Source: Pseudomonas viridiflava | Lineage (GTDB): Bacteria; Pseudomonadota; Gammaproteobacteria; Pseudomonadales; Pseudomonadaceae | DNA: 64,000 nucleotides | Direction of reading: 5' to 3' | NCBI RefSeq assembly: GCF_900602065.1 | Contig: NZ_UWFN01000310.1 | Coordinates: 1 to 64,000, forward strand | Shown here: positions 55,411 to 64,000 of the stretch, in pieces | How the letters are laid out: each line of letters starts with the position of its first letter | How positions within the stretch are numbered: the stretch's first letter is position 1 | The notes under the pieces: generated by a model | What the model saw: only the letters and a program-made list of their open reading frames with translations | What the model was told of the DNA's origin: nothing | The model's database searches: none | Made by a program: the position numbers and the translations under genes

Positions 55411-56502
55411 TGGCCGAGATCCGACTGCAAAACCTCGCTCACAGCTATAGCAAACATCCCAACGGGCCAGAGGATTACGCGATTCGTGAGATGAGTCATA
55501 TCTGGGAGCAGGGCGGGGCGTACGCACTGCTAGGGCCTTCCGGGTGTGGTAAATCGACTTTGCTGAACGTCATTTCCGGGTTGCTCAGCCCTTCGGAAGG
55601 CCAGGTGATGTTTGACTCCAAAGTGGTCAACGACCTGTCGCCAGAGCAGCGCAACATCGCGCAGGTTTTCCAGTTTCCGGTGGTCTACGACACCATGACG
55701 GTGTACGACAACCTCGCCTTTCCCCTGCGCAATCAGGGCATGGACGAGAAAAGGATTCAAACCAAGGTTCATGAAATTGCCGATGTGCTGGACCTGCAGC
55801 CTTTACTGAAGAAAAAGGCCCGTAACCTCACCGCTGACGAAAAGCAGAAAGTCTCCATGGGTCGTGGTTTGGTGCGTGATGACGTGTCGGCGATTCTGTT
55901 CGACGAGCCGCTGACCGTGATCGACCCGCATTTGAAGTGGAAGCTGCGGCGCAAGCTCAAGCAGATTCACGAGCAGTTCAACATCACCATGGTTTACGTC
56001 ACCCATGATCAGCTCGAAGCTTCGACCTTCGCTGACAAGATCGCGGTGATGTACGGCGGTGCGATTGTCCAGTTCGGTACCCCACGAGAGTTGTTCGAAA
56101 AGCCACGTCACACGTTCGTTGGTTATTTCATCGGTAGCCCGGGGATGAATCTCATTGAAGTCACCCCGCAAGCCGGCGGTGTCGGCTTTGGTGATGCTCA
56201 TCTGCCGCTGTCCGAATCCATGCAGCAGCTCATCGCCGAAAAAAAATGGACCAGCCTGAAAGTCGGCATCCGGCCCGAGTTTGTGCATGTCTGGGACGGA
56301 CCGGTGGACGATGCGTTATGCGCTGAGGTCAGTCACGTTGAAGACCTTGGCACTTACAAGATTCTAACCCTGCGTCTCGCCGGGCAAGCCTTGAAAGTGC
56401 GGCTGCAGGAAGACAAGCCGGTGCCCGTGGGCCAGGCCTGGATCAGCTTCCCGAGCCAGTGGCTGATGGTCTATGCGGACGATTACTTGCTGGAGTCAGG
56501 CC

Positions 56503-56510
<8 letters not shown>
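55410..56510 (+). CDS. ABC transporter ATP-binding protein 2 (GlpT-like)
   Basis: 366 residues. Walker A GPSGCGKS (42-49), Q-loop VFQFPVVYDTMTV, Walker B AILFDEPLTVID and switch His199 (YVTHDQLEAS) are intact. The signature motif, however, reads LTADE (140-144) instead of LSGGQ. Together with ATPase 1 this predicts one active and one degenerate nucleotide site. The C-terminal TOBE domain is present. It overlaps the first permease gene by 8 bp. Confidence 0.88.
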
Positions 56511-57372
<862 letters not shown>

Positions 57373-57382
57373 GGAGGCGGAC

Positions 57383-58183
57383 ATGAACCTGCGCAAAGTC
57401 ATACCGCTGTGGATTTACCTGCTGTTTCTGCTGGTGCCGATCTACTGGCTGGTGAACATGTCGTTCAAGACCAACACTGAAATCCTCGGCGGCCTGACGC
57501 TGTGGCCGCAAGATTTCACCCTGGCCAACTACAAGGTGATTTTCACCGACGAGAGTTGGTACAGCGGCTACATTAATTCCCTGTACTACGTTTGCCTCAA
57601 TACCGTGATCTCGCTAAGCGTCGCCTTGCCCGCCGCTTATGCGTTTTCCCGCTATCGTTTTCTGGGCGACAAGCACCTGTTCTTCTGGCTGTTGACCAAT
57701 CGCATGGCACCGCCTGCGGTTTTCCTGCTGCCATTCTTCCAGCTGTATTCGTCCATCGGCCTGTTCGATACCCACATCGCGGTGGCGTTGGCCCACTGTC
57801 TGTTCAACGTACCGTTGGCGGTGTGGATTCTGGAGGGCTTCATGTCCGGCGTACCCAAGGAGATAGACGAAACTGCTTATATCGACGGTTACAGCTTTCC
57901 CAAATTCTTCGCGAAGATATTTGTGCCGCTGATTGGCTCGGGCATAGGCGTGACGGCGTTCTTCTGTTTCATGTTCTCCTGGGTCGAGTTGCTGCTGGCT
58001 CGTACCTTGACGTCGGTCAACGCCAAGCCGATTGCTGCGGTGATGACCCGCACGGTATCGGCCTCCGGTATTGACTGGGGCGTGCTGGCGGCGGCGGGGG
58101 TGTTGACCATCCTGCCGGGCATGCTGGTGATCTGGTTTGTTCGTAACCATGTGGTCAAGGGCTTTGCTCTTGGTCGAGTCTGA
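57383..58183 (+). CDS. ABC transporter permease 2 (MalG-type)
   Basis: 266 residues, six helices. The EAA loop is GVPKEIDETAYIDGYSFPKF, with NRMAPPAVFLLPFFQLYSSI before it. GGAGG lies 9 bp upstream of the start. It forms the heterodimeric channel with permease 1. Confidence 0.92.
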   Translation: MNLRKVIPLWIYLLFLLVPIYWLVNMSFKTNTEILGGLTLWPQDFTLANYKVIFTDESWYSGYINSLYYVCLNTVISLSVALPAAYAFSRYRFLGDKHLFFWLLTNRMAPPAVFLLPFFQLYSSIGLFDTHIAVALAHCLFNVPLAVWILEGFMSGVPKEIDETAYIDGYSFPKFFAKIFVPLIGSGIGVTAFFCFMFSWVELLLARTLTSVNAKPIAAVMTRTVSASGIDWGVLAAAGVLTILPGMLVIWFVRNHVVKGFALGRV

Positions 58184-58194
58184 GGAGTCGAAAA

Positions 58195-58467
58195 ATGGAG
58201 TGGATGTCCTGGACACTGCCCACCGCGATCTTCTTCGGCAGCATTGCTTTGCTGTTGGCAGGGATGACGGTGTGGGAATTGCGCTCGGCCAGTATTGAGC
58301 GACGTGGTTTTCTTCCGATTGCCACCACGCGTGGCGACCGACTGTTCATTGGGTTGCTGGGGAGTGCCTATCTGCACCTGCTGGTGATTGGTGCGACCAG
58401 CTGGAGTATCTGGGTCGCCTCGGGCATATCCCTGGTGTGGCTGCTGGTAGTGATGCGGTGGGGTTAG
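58195..58467 (+). CDS. DUF2160 family small membrane protein of the importer operon
   Basis: 90 residues with two to three membrane helices (TAIFFGSIALLLAGMTVWEL; FIGLLGSAYLHLLVIGATSW). DUF2160 proteins occur almost only in this type of importer operon, between the second permease and the binding protein. The role is unknown; it may be an auxiliary subunit of the channel. It begins 11 bp after permease 2. Confidence 0.85.
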   Translation: MEWMSWTLPTAIFFGSIALLLAGMTVWELRSASIERRGFLPIATTRGDRLFIGLLGSAYLHLLVIGATSWSIWVASGISLVWLLVVMRWG

Positions 58468-58550
58468 AAAGCGGATGCGCCCGGTCGCGGGCTGATCCGG
58501 TAAGCGGTATTCGAAGCGGGACTACATAAGAAACAACACTGGAGGTGTCT

Positions 58551-60323
58551 ATGTTCAATAAGAAAAACAAGCTGCGACATAGCGTGACGTTGGCGACAAT
58601 GGTGATGCTCAGTGGATTGAGCGTGTCGGCATGGGCGGATCAATACGAAGATGCGGCCAAGAAGTGGGCAGCCAGCGAGTTCAAACCGAGCACGCTGTCC
58701 GATGCCGAGCAACTGAAGGAGCTGGAGTGGTTCATCAAGGCTGCCGAGCCGTTCCGCGGCATGGACATCAAGGTGGTTTCCGAAACCTTGACCACCCACG
58801 AGTACGAATCGAAAACCCTGGCCAAAGCCTTCACTGAGATCACCGGCATCAAAGTCACCCATGACTTGCTGCAGGAAGGTGACGTGATTGAAAAGCTGCA
58901 GACCGCCATGCAGTCGGACAAAAGTATTTATGACGGCTGGGTGAATGACTCCGACCTGATCGGTACCCATTTCCGTTACGGTAAGGCGATGTCCCTGACC
59001 GATCTGATGGCAAGTCCCGAAGGCAGCAAAGTCACTTCGCCGACCCTGGACCTGAAGGATTTTATCGGTACCTCGTTCACCACCGCACCGGACGGCAAGC
59101 TGTATCAACTGCCCGATCAGCAGTTCGCCAACCTGTACTGGTTCCGTGCTGACTGGTTTGATCGTGCAGACCTGAAAGAGAAATTCAAGGCCAAGTACGG
59201 CTACGAGCTGGGTGTTCCGGTCAACTGGTCGGCGTATGAAGATATCGCCAAGTTCTTCAGCGAAGACGTGAAGGAAATCGACGGCAAGAAAGTCTATGGC
59301 CACATGGACTACGGCAAGAAAGACCCGTCCCTGGGCTGGCGCTTTACCGATGCCTGGTTCTCTATGGCGGGCAGCGGCGACAAAGGACTTCCTAATGGTC
59401 TGCCGGTAGATGAATGGGGTATCCGCGTAGAGGACTGCCGTCCGGTGGGTTCGAGCATTACCCGCGGCGGCGATACCAACGGGCCGGCTGCGGTGTTTGC
59501 GACCCAGAAATACATCGACTGGCTGAAAGCCTACGCACCGCCTGAAGCTGCGGGCATGACGTTTTCCGAGTCCGGGCCGGTGCCTTCGCAGGGTAACGTG
59601 GCTCAGCAGATTTTCTGGTACACCGCTTTCACCGCAGACATGACCAAAGCGGGTCTGCCTGTCATGAATGCCGATGGCACGCCTAAATGGCGTATGGCGC
59701 CTTCGCCAAAAGGCCCGTACTGGAAGGAAGGCATGAAGCTCGGCTATCAGGACGTGGGTTCCTGGACCTTCCTCAAGTCTTCCGATGAGAAAAAACGTCT
59801 GGCTGCCTGGCTCTACGCGCAGTTTGTAACGTCGAAAAGCGTCTCTCTGAAGAAAACCATCGTGGGCCTGACGCCGATTCGTGAGTCGGACATCAACTCC
59901 AAGGAAATGACCGCACTGGCACCCAAACTCGGTGGTCTCGTAGAGTTCTACCGCAGCCCGGCCCGCGTTCAGTGGTCGCCTACGGGCACCAACGTGCCGG
60001 ATTATCCGAAACTTGCGCAGCTGTGGTGGAGTCATGTTGCCGAGGCGGTAACCGGCGAGAAAACCGCACAGCAGGCGCTGGACGGTCTGGCCAAGGATCA
60101 GGACGCGATCATGACGCGCATCGAGCGCTCCAAGGTTCAGGACGCCAGCAAGTGTGCGCCTAAAATGAACCCGGAAACCTCGGCAGAAGAGTGGTACACC
60201 AAAGCCGAGCAGAGTGGCGGCAAGTTCCTGGCCCCGCAACGCAAGTTGGCCAACGAGAAGCCAAAGGGCGAGACCATCGCCTACTCTGACCTGTTGAAGA
60301 GCTGGGAGGCGGCCAAGAAGTAA
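58551..60323 (+). CDS. ABC transporter substrate-binding protein (GlpV-like, large)
   Basis: 590 residues, exported by the signal peptide SVTLATMVMLSGLSVSAWAD. It belongs to the extracellular solute-binding family 1 (MalE-like) but is larger than most; the mature protein starts DQYEDAAKKWAASEFKPSTL. GGAGGT precedes the ATG by 4 bases; a GTG two codons upstream is in frame. A bidirectional terminator follows 17 bp after the stop. By operon composition the substrate may be glycerol or a related polyol; this is not proven by sequence. Confidence 0.9.
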   Translation: MFNKKNKLRHSVTLATMVMLSGLSVSAWADQYEDAAKKWAASEFKPSTLSDAEQLKELEWFIKAAEPFRGMDIKVVSETLTTHEYESKTLAKAFTEITGIKVTHDLLQEGDVIEKLQTAMQSDKSIYDGWVNDSDLIGTHFRYGKAMSLTDLMASPEGSKVTSPTLDLKDFIGTSFTTAPDGKLYQLPDQQFANLYWFRADWFDRADLKEKFKAKYGYELGVPVNWSAYEDIAKFFSEDVKEIDGKKVYGHMDYGKKDPSLGWRFTDAWFSMAGSGDKGLPNGLPVDEWGIRVEDCRPVGSSITRGGDTNGPAAVFATQKYIDWLKAYAPPEAAGMTFSESGPVPSQGNVAQQIFWYTAFTADMTKAGLPVMNADGTPKWRMAPSPKGPYWKEGMKLGYQDVGSWTFLKSSDEKKRLAAWLYAQFVTSKSVSLKKTIVGLTPIRESDINSKEMTALAPKLGGLVEFYRSPARVQWSPTGTNVPDYPKLAQLWWSHVAEAVTGEKTAQQALDGLAKDQDAIMTRIERSKVQDASKCAPKMNPETSAEEWYTKAEQSGGKFLAPQRKLANEKPKGETIAYSDLLKSWEAAKK

Positions 60324-60339
60324 GGCTGTCGAAGAATGA

Positions 60340-60365
60340 AAAACGGCACCCTTGGGTGCCGTTTT
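60340..60365. terminator. Bidirectional rho-independent terminator between the importer operon and folD
   Basis: AAAACGGCACCC (60340-60351) pairs perfectly with GGGTGCCGTTTT (60354-60365) around a TT loop, with T-runs on both strands. Confidence 0.93.
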
Positions 60366-60385
60366 CTATTGCATGACGCGGTGTA

Positions 60386-61240
60386 TCAAACGTGCAGGGT
60401 TTCTGCTGCGTACAGGGTATTTTCAAGCAGGCAGGCGCGAGTCATCGGGCCTACGCCACCCGGTACTGGCGTGATCCAGCCAGCGCGGGGCAGGGCGGTT
60501 TCGTACACCACATCGCCGACCAGCTTGCCGTCGTCCTGACGGTTGATGCCAACGTCGATGACGATCGCGCCTTCCTTGATCCACTCACCCTTGACCAGGC
60601 CTGGTTTGCCAGCGGCAACTACCACCAGATCGGCACGGCCAACGTGGCCCGCCAGATCCTTGGTGAAGCGATGGGTGACGGTCACAGTGCAACCTGCCAG
60701 CAGCAGTTCCATGGCCATAGGCCGGCCAACGATGTTGGAAGCGCCCACTACCACGGCGTCCAGCCCATAAAGGTCGACGCCGGTGCTTTCCAGCAGGGTC
60801 ATGATGCCTTTAGGGGTGCAGGGGCGTAGCAGCGGAATGCGCTGGGCCAGGCGGCCGACGTTATAAGGATGGAAACCATCCACGTCTTTATCCGGGCGAA
60901 TGCGCTCCAGCAGCAGGGAGGCGTCGAGGTGTTCAGGCAGCGGCAGTTGCAGCAGCACGCCGTCGATGTTCGCATCGTCATTCAGACGATCGATCAGTTC
61001 GGTGAGCTCTGCCTGGGACGTCTGCGCAGGCAGGTCATAAGCCTGGGAGATGAAGCCGACTTCTTCACAGTCTTTACGCTTGTGCGAGACATAGACCTGA
61101 GAGGCGGGATCGCTGCCCACCAGAATCACTGCCAGGCCGGGTGTACGCAGGCCTTGCTCGCGACGTTCGGCGACCCGTTTGGCGATCTGCTGGCGCAGGC
61201 TGGCTGCGATCGCTTTGCCGTCGATTAGTTTTGCAGTCAT
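60386..61240 (-). CDS. folD: Bifunctional methylenetetrahydrofolate dehydrogenase/cyclohydrolase FolD
   Basis: 284 residues; interconverts 5,10-methylene-, methenyl- and 10-formyl-THF with NADP. Motifs: VYVSHKRKDCEEVGF with the catalytic Lys, DGVLLQLPLPEHLD, and the nucleotide-binding VVGASNIVGRPMAMELL. Terminated by the shared hairpin at 60340-60365. It stands before the tRNA cluster, as in other Pseudomonas. Confidence 0.97.
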   Translation of the reverse strand: MTAKLIDGKAIAASLRQQIAKRVAERREQGLRTPGLAVILVGSDPASQVYVSHKRKDCEEVGFISQAYDLPAQTSQAELTELIDRLNDDANIDGVLLQLPLPEHLDASLLLERIRPDKDVDGFHPYNVGRLAQRIPLLRPCTPKGIMTLLESTGVDLYGLDAVVVGASNIVGRPMAMELLLAGCTVTVTHRFTKDLAGHVGRADLVVVAAGKPGLVKGEWIKEGAIVIDVGINRQDDGKLVGDVVYETALPRAGWITPVPGGVGPMTRACLLENTLYAAETLHV

Positions 61241-61373
61241 TACGCGTGATTAACCATCGAGAGGGATCGGAAAAGAGCGTGCATTCTCGCATGTCGTGGC
61301 GCGTGGGCAAAGGCGCTTGGTCTGCATATTCTCCTAACTCCTTTATCTAACTGAATTTTTTTCTAAAAAAGAG

Positions 61374-61400
61374 TTGACGACCTTTAGGCTCGTCTATAAG
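61374..61400 (+). promoter_or_regulatory. Probable sigma-70 promoter of the tRNA operon
   Basis: TTGACG (61374-61379) and TATAAG (61395-61400), spacer 15 bp (16 if GTTGAC is counted). A GC-containing discriminator follows. The leader to tRNA-Arg would be about 160 nt; no further tRNA is seen in it. Confidence 0.55.
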
Positions 61401-61565
61401 ATTCGTCGCACTTGCCGGGTACAACCCAGCACTGGTTAAGCTAGCGCTGATAACCAAGTCGATGTTAGATGAGGTTCGGTGTTAAATCAGGCAGAGCTGT
61501 TACTTGGCTCGGTGTGATTAAAAAGCCTTTTAATTTGTAATCGTTAAAGAGTACAGATTATATAA

Positions 61566-61642
61566 GTGCCCGTAGCTCAGCTGGATAGAGCATCCGCCTT
61601 CTAAGCGGATGGTCGCAGGTTCGAGTCCTGCCGGGTGCGCCA
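61566..61642 (+). tRNA. tRNA-Arg (anticodon TCT)
   Basis: 77 nt cloverleaf: acceptor GTGCCCG pairs CGGGTGC with two G-U pairs; anticodon loop CTTCTAA; T-arm GGTTCGAGTCC; CCA encoded at 61640-61642. It is the first of three tRNA genes. Confidence 0.95.
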
Positions 61643-61695
61643 TTAAGGCTGCTTTGGCAAGTGCAAGTAAGATGTCACGGTTACAACGCAATATG

Positions 61696-61771
61696 GTGGG
61701 CGTAGCTCAGTTGGTAGAGCACGGGATTGTGACTCCCGTTGTCGAGGGTTCGATCCCCTTCGTCCACCCCA
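61696..61771 (+). tRNA. tRNA-His (anticodon GTG)
   Basis: 76 nt cloverleaf, acceptor GTGGGCG pairing CGTCCAC, anticodon loop ATTGTGA, discriminator C with a genomic G immediately upstream (61695) to pair with it, as tRNA-His requires. CCA at 61769-61771. Confidence 0.96.
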
Positions 61772-61780
61772 TATTCAGGA

Positions 61781-61807
61781 AGGCGCCAGACTTATAATCT
61801 GGCGCCT
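61781..61807 (+). terminator. Hairpin between tRNA-His and tRNA-Leu
   Basis: AGGCGCCAGA (61781-61790) pairs perfectly with TCTGGCGCCT (61798-61807); the tail TTGCTTT is only partly T-rich. It could be a weak terminator or an RNase processing stem, since tRNA-Leu follows 19 bp later. Confidence 0.6.
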
Positions 61808-61826
61808 TTGCTTTAAAAGCTTGTAC

Positions 61827-61911
61827 GCGGATGTGGTGGAATTGGTAGACACACTGGATTTAGGTTCCAGCGCCGCAAGGTGTGAGAGTTCGAGTCTCTC
61901 CGTCCGCACCA
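61827..61911 (+). tRNA. tRNA-Leu (anticodon TAG)
   Basis: 85 nt with the long variable arm of leucine tRNAs. Acceptor GCGGATG pairs CGTCCGC with one G-U, anticodon stem CTGGA/TCCAG around TTTAGGT, T-arm GAGTTCGAGTCTC, CCA at 61909-61911. Confidence 0.96.
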
Positions 61912-61955
61912 AGATTAGAACGCGTCATAGCTGCTATGCGGTCATGACGTTATAG

Positions 61956-61980
61956 AAAAGCCGCCTAGTGCGGCTTTTTT
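61956..61980 (+). terminator. Rho-independent terminator of the tRNA operon
   Basis: AAAAGCCGC (61956-61964) pairs with GCGGCTTTT (61970-61978), loop CTAGT, followed by further T residues. It lies 45 bp after tRNA-Leu. Confidence 0.9.
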
Positions 61981-62286
61981 TGTTTCAGCATTATTGTTTT
62001 TCGTCTCGCTGATCGGCCAGCCTGGCTGCCGTCGGTCGTGCGGGGTGTGCTTCGCGGAATGGAATCGACGCTGAGGCCGAGTGCGTGATGCCTTGTACAA
62101 GGCCGTGCCAGACGCGTTTCGGTCAGTCGAGAGTAGCTGCGGTTGCCAGTCGCTGATCGTCTGATTCCTTCCTTTATATGCGCCCTGTTTCAGTAGGGTG
62201 ACTTCTTGAGTTTGACCCACTAGAATGCATGCCCTTGATTCTGGGGTCGGAAACGCCGGCTAACGTCTGTGCAACGAGGAATATCC
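61981..62286. other. tig upstream region
   Basis: 306 bp with no gene. A 14-bp perfect palindrome GCCTTGTACAAGGC lies at 62090-62103, 184 bp upstream of tig. The tig promoter must lie here; no clear -35/-10 was fixed. Confidence 0.45.
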
Positions 62287-63597
62287 ATGCAAGTTTCTGT
62301 TGAAAATACTTCCGCTCTTGAGCGCCGCATGACCATTGGCGTGCCTGCCGAACGCATCGAGACTGAAGTCAACAAGCGTCTGCAGCAGACCGCACGTAAA
62401 GCCAAGATCCCTGGCTTCCGTCCAGGCAAAGTGCCTATGAGCGTGATCCGTCAGCGTTATGAAGACGGCGCGCGTCAGGAAGCGCTGGGTGATTTGATCC
62501 AGGCTACTTTCTACGAGGCAGTGGTTGAGCAGAAGCTTAATCCGGCGGGTGCACCTGCTGTAGAGCCAAAGACCTTTGAAAAAGGCAAGGATCTGGAATA
62601 CATCGCTACTTTCGAAGTATTCCCTGAATTTACCGTTGCCGGTTTCGAGTCCATCGCCGTTGAGCGTCTGTCTGCAGACGTTGCTGACGCCGATCTGGAC
62701 AATATGCTGGAAATTCTGCGCAAGCAGAACGTTCGTTTCGAAGTGGCTGAGCGTGCCGCCCAGAACGAAGACCAACTGAACATCGATTTCGTTGGCAAGG
62801 TTGATGGCGAAGCATTCGCTGGCGGTTCCGCCGCTGGCACTCAGTTGGTACTGGGTTCCGGTCGTATGATCCCTGGCTTCGAAGACGGTCTGGTTGGCGC
62901 CAAAGCTGGCGAAGAGCGCGTTCTGAACCTGACTTTCCCGGAAGACTATCAGAACCTTGAGCTGGCTGGTAAAGCTGCTGAGTTCACCGTAACCGTCAAC
63001 ACTGTTTCCGAGCCTAAGCTGCCTGAGCTGAACGAAGAGTTCTTCAAGCAGTTCGGTATCAAGGAAACCGGTATCGAAGGCTTCCGCACCGAAGTTCGCA
63101 AGAACATGGAGCGCGAGCTGCGTCAGGCCATCAAGTCCAAGGTCAAGAATCAGGTAATGGACGGCTTGCTGGCCGCCAACCCGATCGAAGTGCCTAAAGC
63201 GCTGCTTGAAAACGAAGTGAATCGTCTGCGCGTTCAGGCTGTTCAGCAGTTCGGTGGCAACATCAAGCCTGATCAACTGCCAGCCGAGCTGTTCGAAGAG
63301 CAAGCCAAACGTCGCGTTGAGCTGGGTCTGATCGTTGCTGAAGTGGTCAAGCAATTCGGCCTCAAGCCTGATGACACCCGCGTTCGCGAGCTGATTCAGG
63401 AAATGGCTTCTGCTTATCAAGAGCCAGAGCAGGTCGTGGCCTGGTACTACAAGAACGACCAGCAAATGAACGAAGTTCGTTCGGTTGTGCTTGAAGAGCA
63501 AGTTGTGGATACTGTTTTGCAGAAAGCTAGCGTGACCGAGAAGTCGGTCTCCTACGAAGAAGCTGTCAAGCCGGTGGAAGCTCCACAAGCCGACTGA
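62287..63597 (+). CDS. tig: Trigger factor (ribosome-associated chaperone)
   Basis: 436 residues. The ribosome-docking loop GFRPGKVPMSVI lies near residue 43, the FKBP-type PPIase domain starts near NEDQLNIDFVGKVDGEAF, and the C-terminal chaperone arms follow (KNDQQMNEVRSVVLEEQVVD). It binds nascent chains at L23. The start at 62287 has AGGA upstream. The order tig-clpP is conserved; clpX and lon are expected beyond the window. Confidence 0.97.
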   Translation: MQVSVENTSALERRMTIGVPAERIETEVNKRLQQTARKAKIPGFRPGKVPMSVIRQRYEDGARQEALGDLIQATFYEAVVEQKLNPAGAPAVEPKTFEKGKDLEYIATFEVFPEFTVAGFESIAVERLSADVADADLDNMLEILRKQNVRFEVAERAAQNEDQLNIDFVGKVDGEAFAGGSAAGTQLVLGSGRMIPGFEDGLVGAKAGEERVLNLTFPEDYQNLELAGKAAEFTVTVNTVSEPKLPELNEEFFKQFGIKETGIEGFRTEVRKNMERELRQAIKSKVKNQVMDGLLAANPIEVPKALLENEVNRLRVQAVQQFGGNIKPDQLPAELFEEQAKRRVELGLIVAEVVKQFGLKPDDTRVRELIQEMASAYQEPEQVVAWYYKNDQQMNEVRSVVLEEQVVDTVLQKASVTEKSVSYEEAVKPVEAPQAD

Positions 63598-63622
63598 TTT
63601 GTTTTCTCGTTCGAAAACACCT

Positions 63623-63648
63623 ACAAGCCAGCCTTCGCGCTGGCTTGT
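63623..63648. other. Hairpin between tig and clpP
   Basis: ACAAGCCAGC (63623-63632) pairs with GCTGGCTTGT (63639-63648), loop CTTCGC. There is no T-tract, so it may be an attenuator or a stabilising stem in a tig-clpP message. Confidence 0.6.
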
Positions 63649-63688
63649 GCGTATTCAAGAAATGACTATTTGGGAGTGAATGCGAGAC

Positions 63689-64000
63689 ATGTCCCGCAAT
63701 TCTTATATTCAGCAGCACTCTGACATCCAGGCCGCAGGCGGCCTGGTCCCGATGGTTATCGAGCAGTCCGCCCGTGGCGAACGCGCCTATGACATCTATT
63801 CGCGCCTTCTCAAGGAGCGAGTGATCTTTCTGGTAGGTCCGGTAGAAGACTACATGGCCAACCTGATTTGCGCGCAACTGCTGTTCCTTGAAGCGGAAAA
63901 CCCGGACAAGGATATCCATCTTTACATCAACTCGCCGGGCGGTTCGGTGACGGCTGGTATGTCGATCTACGACACCATGCAGTTCATCAAGCCTAACGTG
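63689..64000 (+). CDS. clpP: ATP-dependent Clp protease proteolytic subunit ClpP, 5' part
   Basis: The first 104 codons are present; the gene runs off the window. MSRNSYIQQHSDIQAAGGLV is the conserved start; an ATG three codons upstream (63680) is also in frame and closer to GGGAG, so it could be used. Visible are DIYSRLLKERVIFLVGPVED and the oxyanion-region motif YINSPGGSVTAGMSIYD. The catalytic Ser and His lie past the end. The proenzyme N-terminus is expected to be cleaved, as in other ClpP. Confidence 0.96.
   Translation, partial: MSRNSYIQQHSDIQAAGGLVPMVIEQSARGERAYDIYSRLLKERVIFLVGPVEDYMANLICAQLLFLEAENPDKDIHLYINSPGGSVTAGMSIYDTMQFIKPNV

Noticed and set aside
61401..61565. A fourth tRNA or small RNA in the tRNA leader
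   Set aside because: No cloverleaf or CCA end could be folded by eye; left as leader sequence.
62260..63588. 442-codon minus-strand frame antisense to tig
   Set aside because: Almost exact mirror of tig; no protein family recognised.

Overview
The window is chromosomal DNA of a fluorescent Pseudomonas, probably of the P. fluorescens group. Supporting evidence is the gene order apt-anr-hemN-ccoSIHG-ccoPQON (two copies), the order lpxH-ppiB-glnS-cysS ... folD-tRNA-tig-clpP, high-GC codon use in most genes, and many REP palindromes of the types GTGGGAGCGGTGCTTGC, TGTAGGAGCTGCCGAAGG and TGTAGGAGTGAGCTTGC. No rRNA, prophage, intact insertion sequence or CRISPR array was seen.

Layout. (1) 1-2,800: a zinc-independent NADP oxidoreductase, recR and apt. 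(2) 2,841-18,226: a microaerobic respiration block, nearly all on the minus strand. It holds the oxygen sensor Anr, oxygen-independent HemN, the cbb3 oxidase assembly genes ccoS, ccoI, ccoH and ccoG, and two complete oxidase operons, ccoNOQP-1 (11.2-14.4 kb) and ccoNOQP-2 (15.0-18.2 kb). Three Anr-box-like sites precede hemN, ccoG and ccoN2, each placed so that a -10-like hexamer falls where a class II promoter needs it. (3) 19,002-27,745: an accessory region, partly AT-rich. Four genes encode modular beta-sandwich (Ig-like) proteins from one family, with no visible signal peptides. They surround a pertactin-like autotransporter whose 5' half looks compositionally foreign. This is the least explained part of the window. 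(4) 28,068-30,529: an Aer-type PAS chemoreceptor and a CPBP membrane protease. (5) 30,729-36,283: a catabolic cluster made of an MFS permease, a QuiC-type 3-dehydroshikimate dehydratase, a TetR regulator and a second AroE-type dehydrogenase. Together these should funnel shikimate/quinate-type compounds into protocatechuate; two sites resembling a PcaR box support this. (6) 36,572-42,346: acnA, rlmM, a tandem universal stress protein and miaE. (7) 42,609-47,392: a MarR-controlled tripartite efflux operon (MarR, outer-membrane factor, EmrA-like, EmrB-like) with twin palindromic operators. (8) 47,475-52,025: lpxH-ppiB, glnS and cysS. (9) 52,176-60,323: a sigma-54 activator next to a six-gene ABC importer of the glycerol (GlpSTPQV-like) type, with a near-consensus sigma-54 promoter and a cluster of GTTCA repeats between them. 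(10) 60,386-64,000: folD, three tRNA genes (Arg-TCT, His-GTG, Leu-TAG), tig and the start of clpP.

Anr and cbb3 form one oxygen-response unit: Anr senses low oxygen, HemN keeps haem synthesis going without oxygen, CcoI/G/H/S build the oxidases, and the oxidases respire at low oxygen. The shikimate cluster has transport, two enzymes and a regulator. The sigma-54 cluster has activator, activator sites, promoter, transporter and binding protein.

The main points for a second look are the Ig-like/autotransporter cluster, a 175-bp MITE-like element that has interrupted a REP with a visible 4-bp target duplication, REP hairpins whose flanks are complementary in a locus-specific way, an 89-bp identical tract between the two ccoN genes, and the complementary degenerate motifs in the two ABC ATPases. 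All coordinates and motif matches were read by eye; no database search was run.
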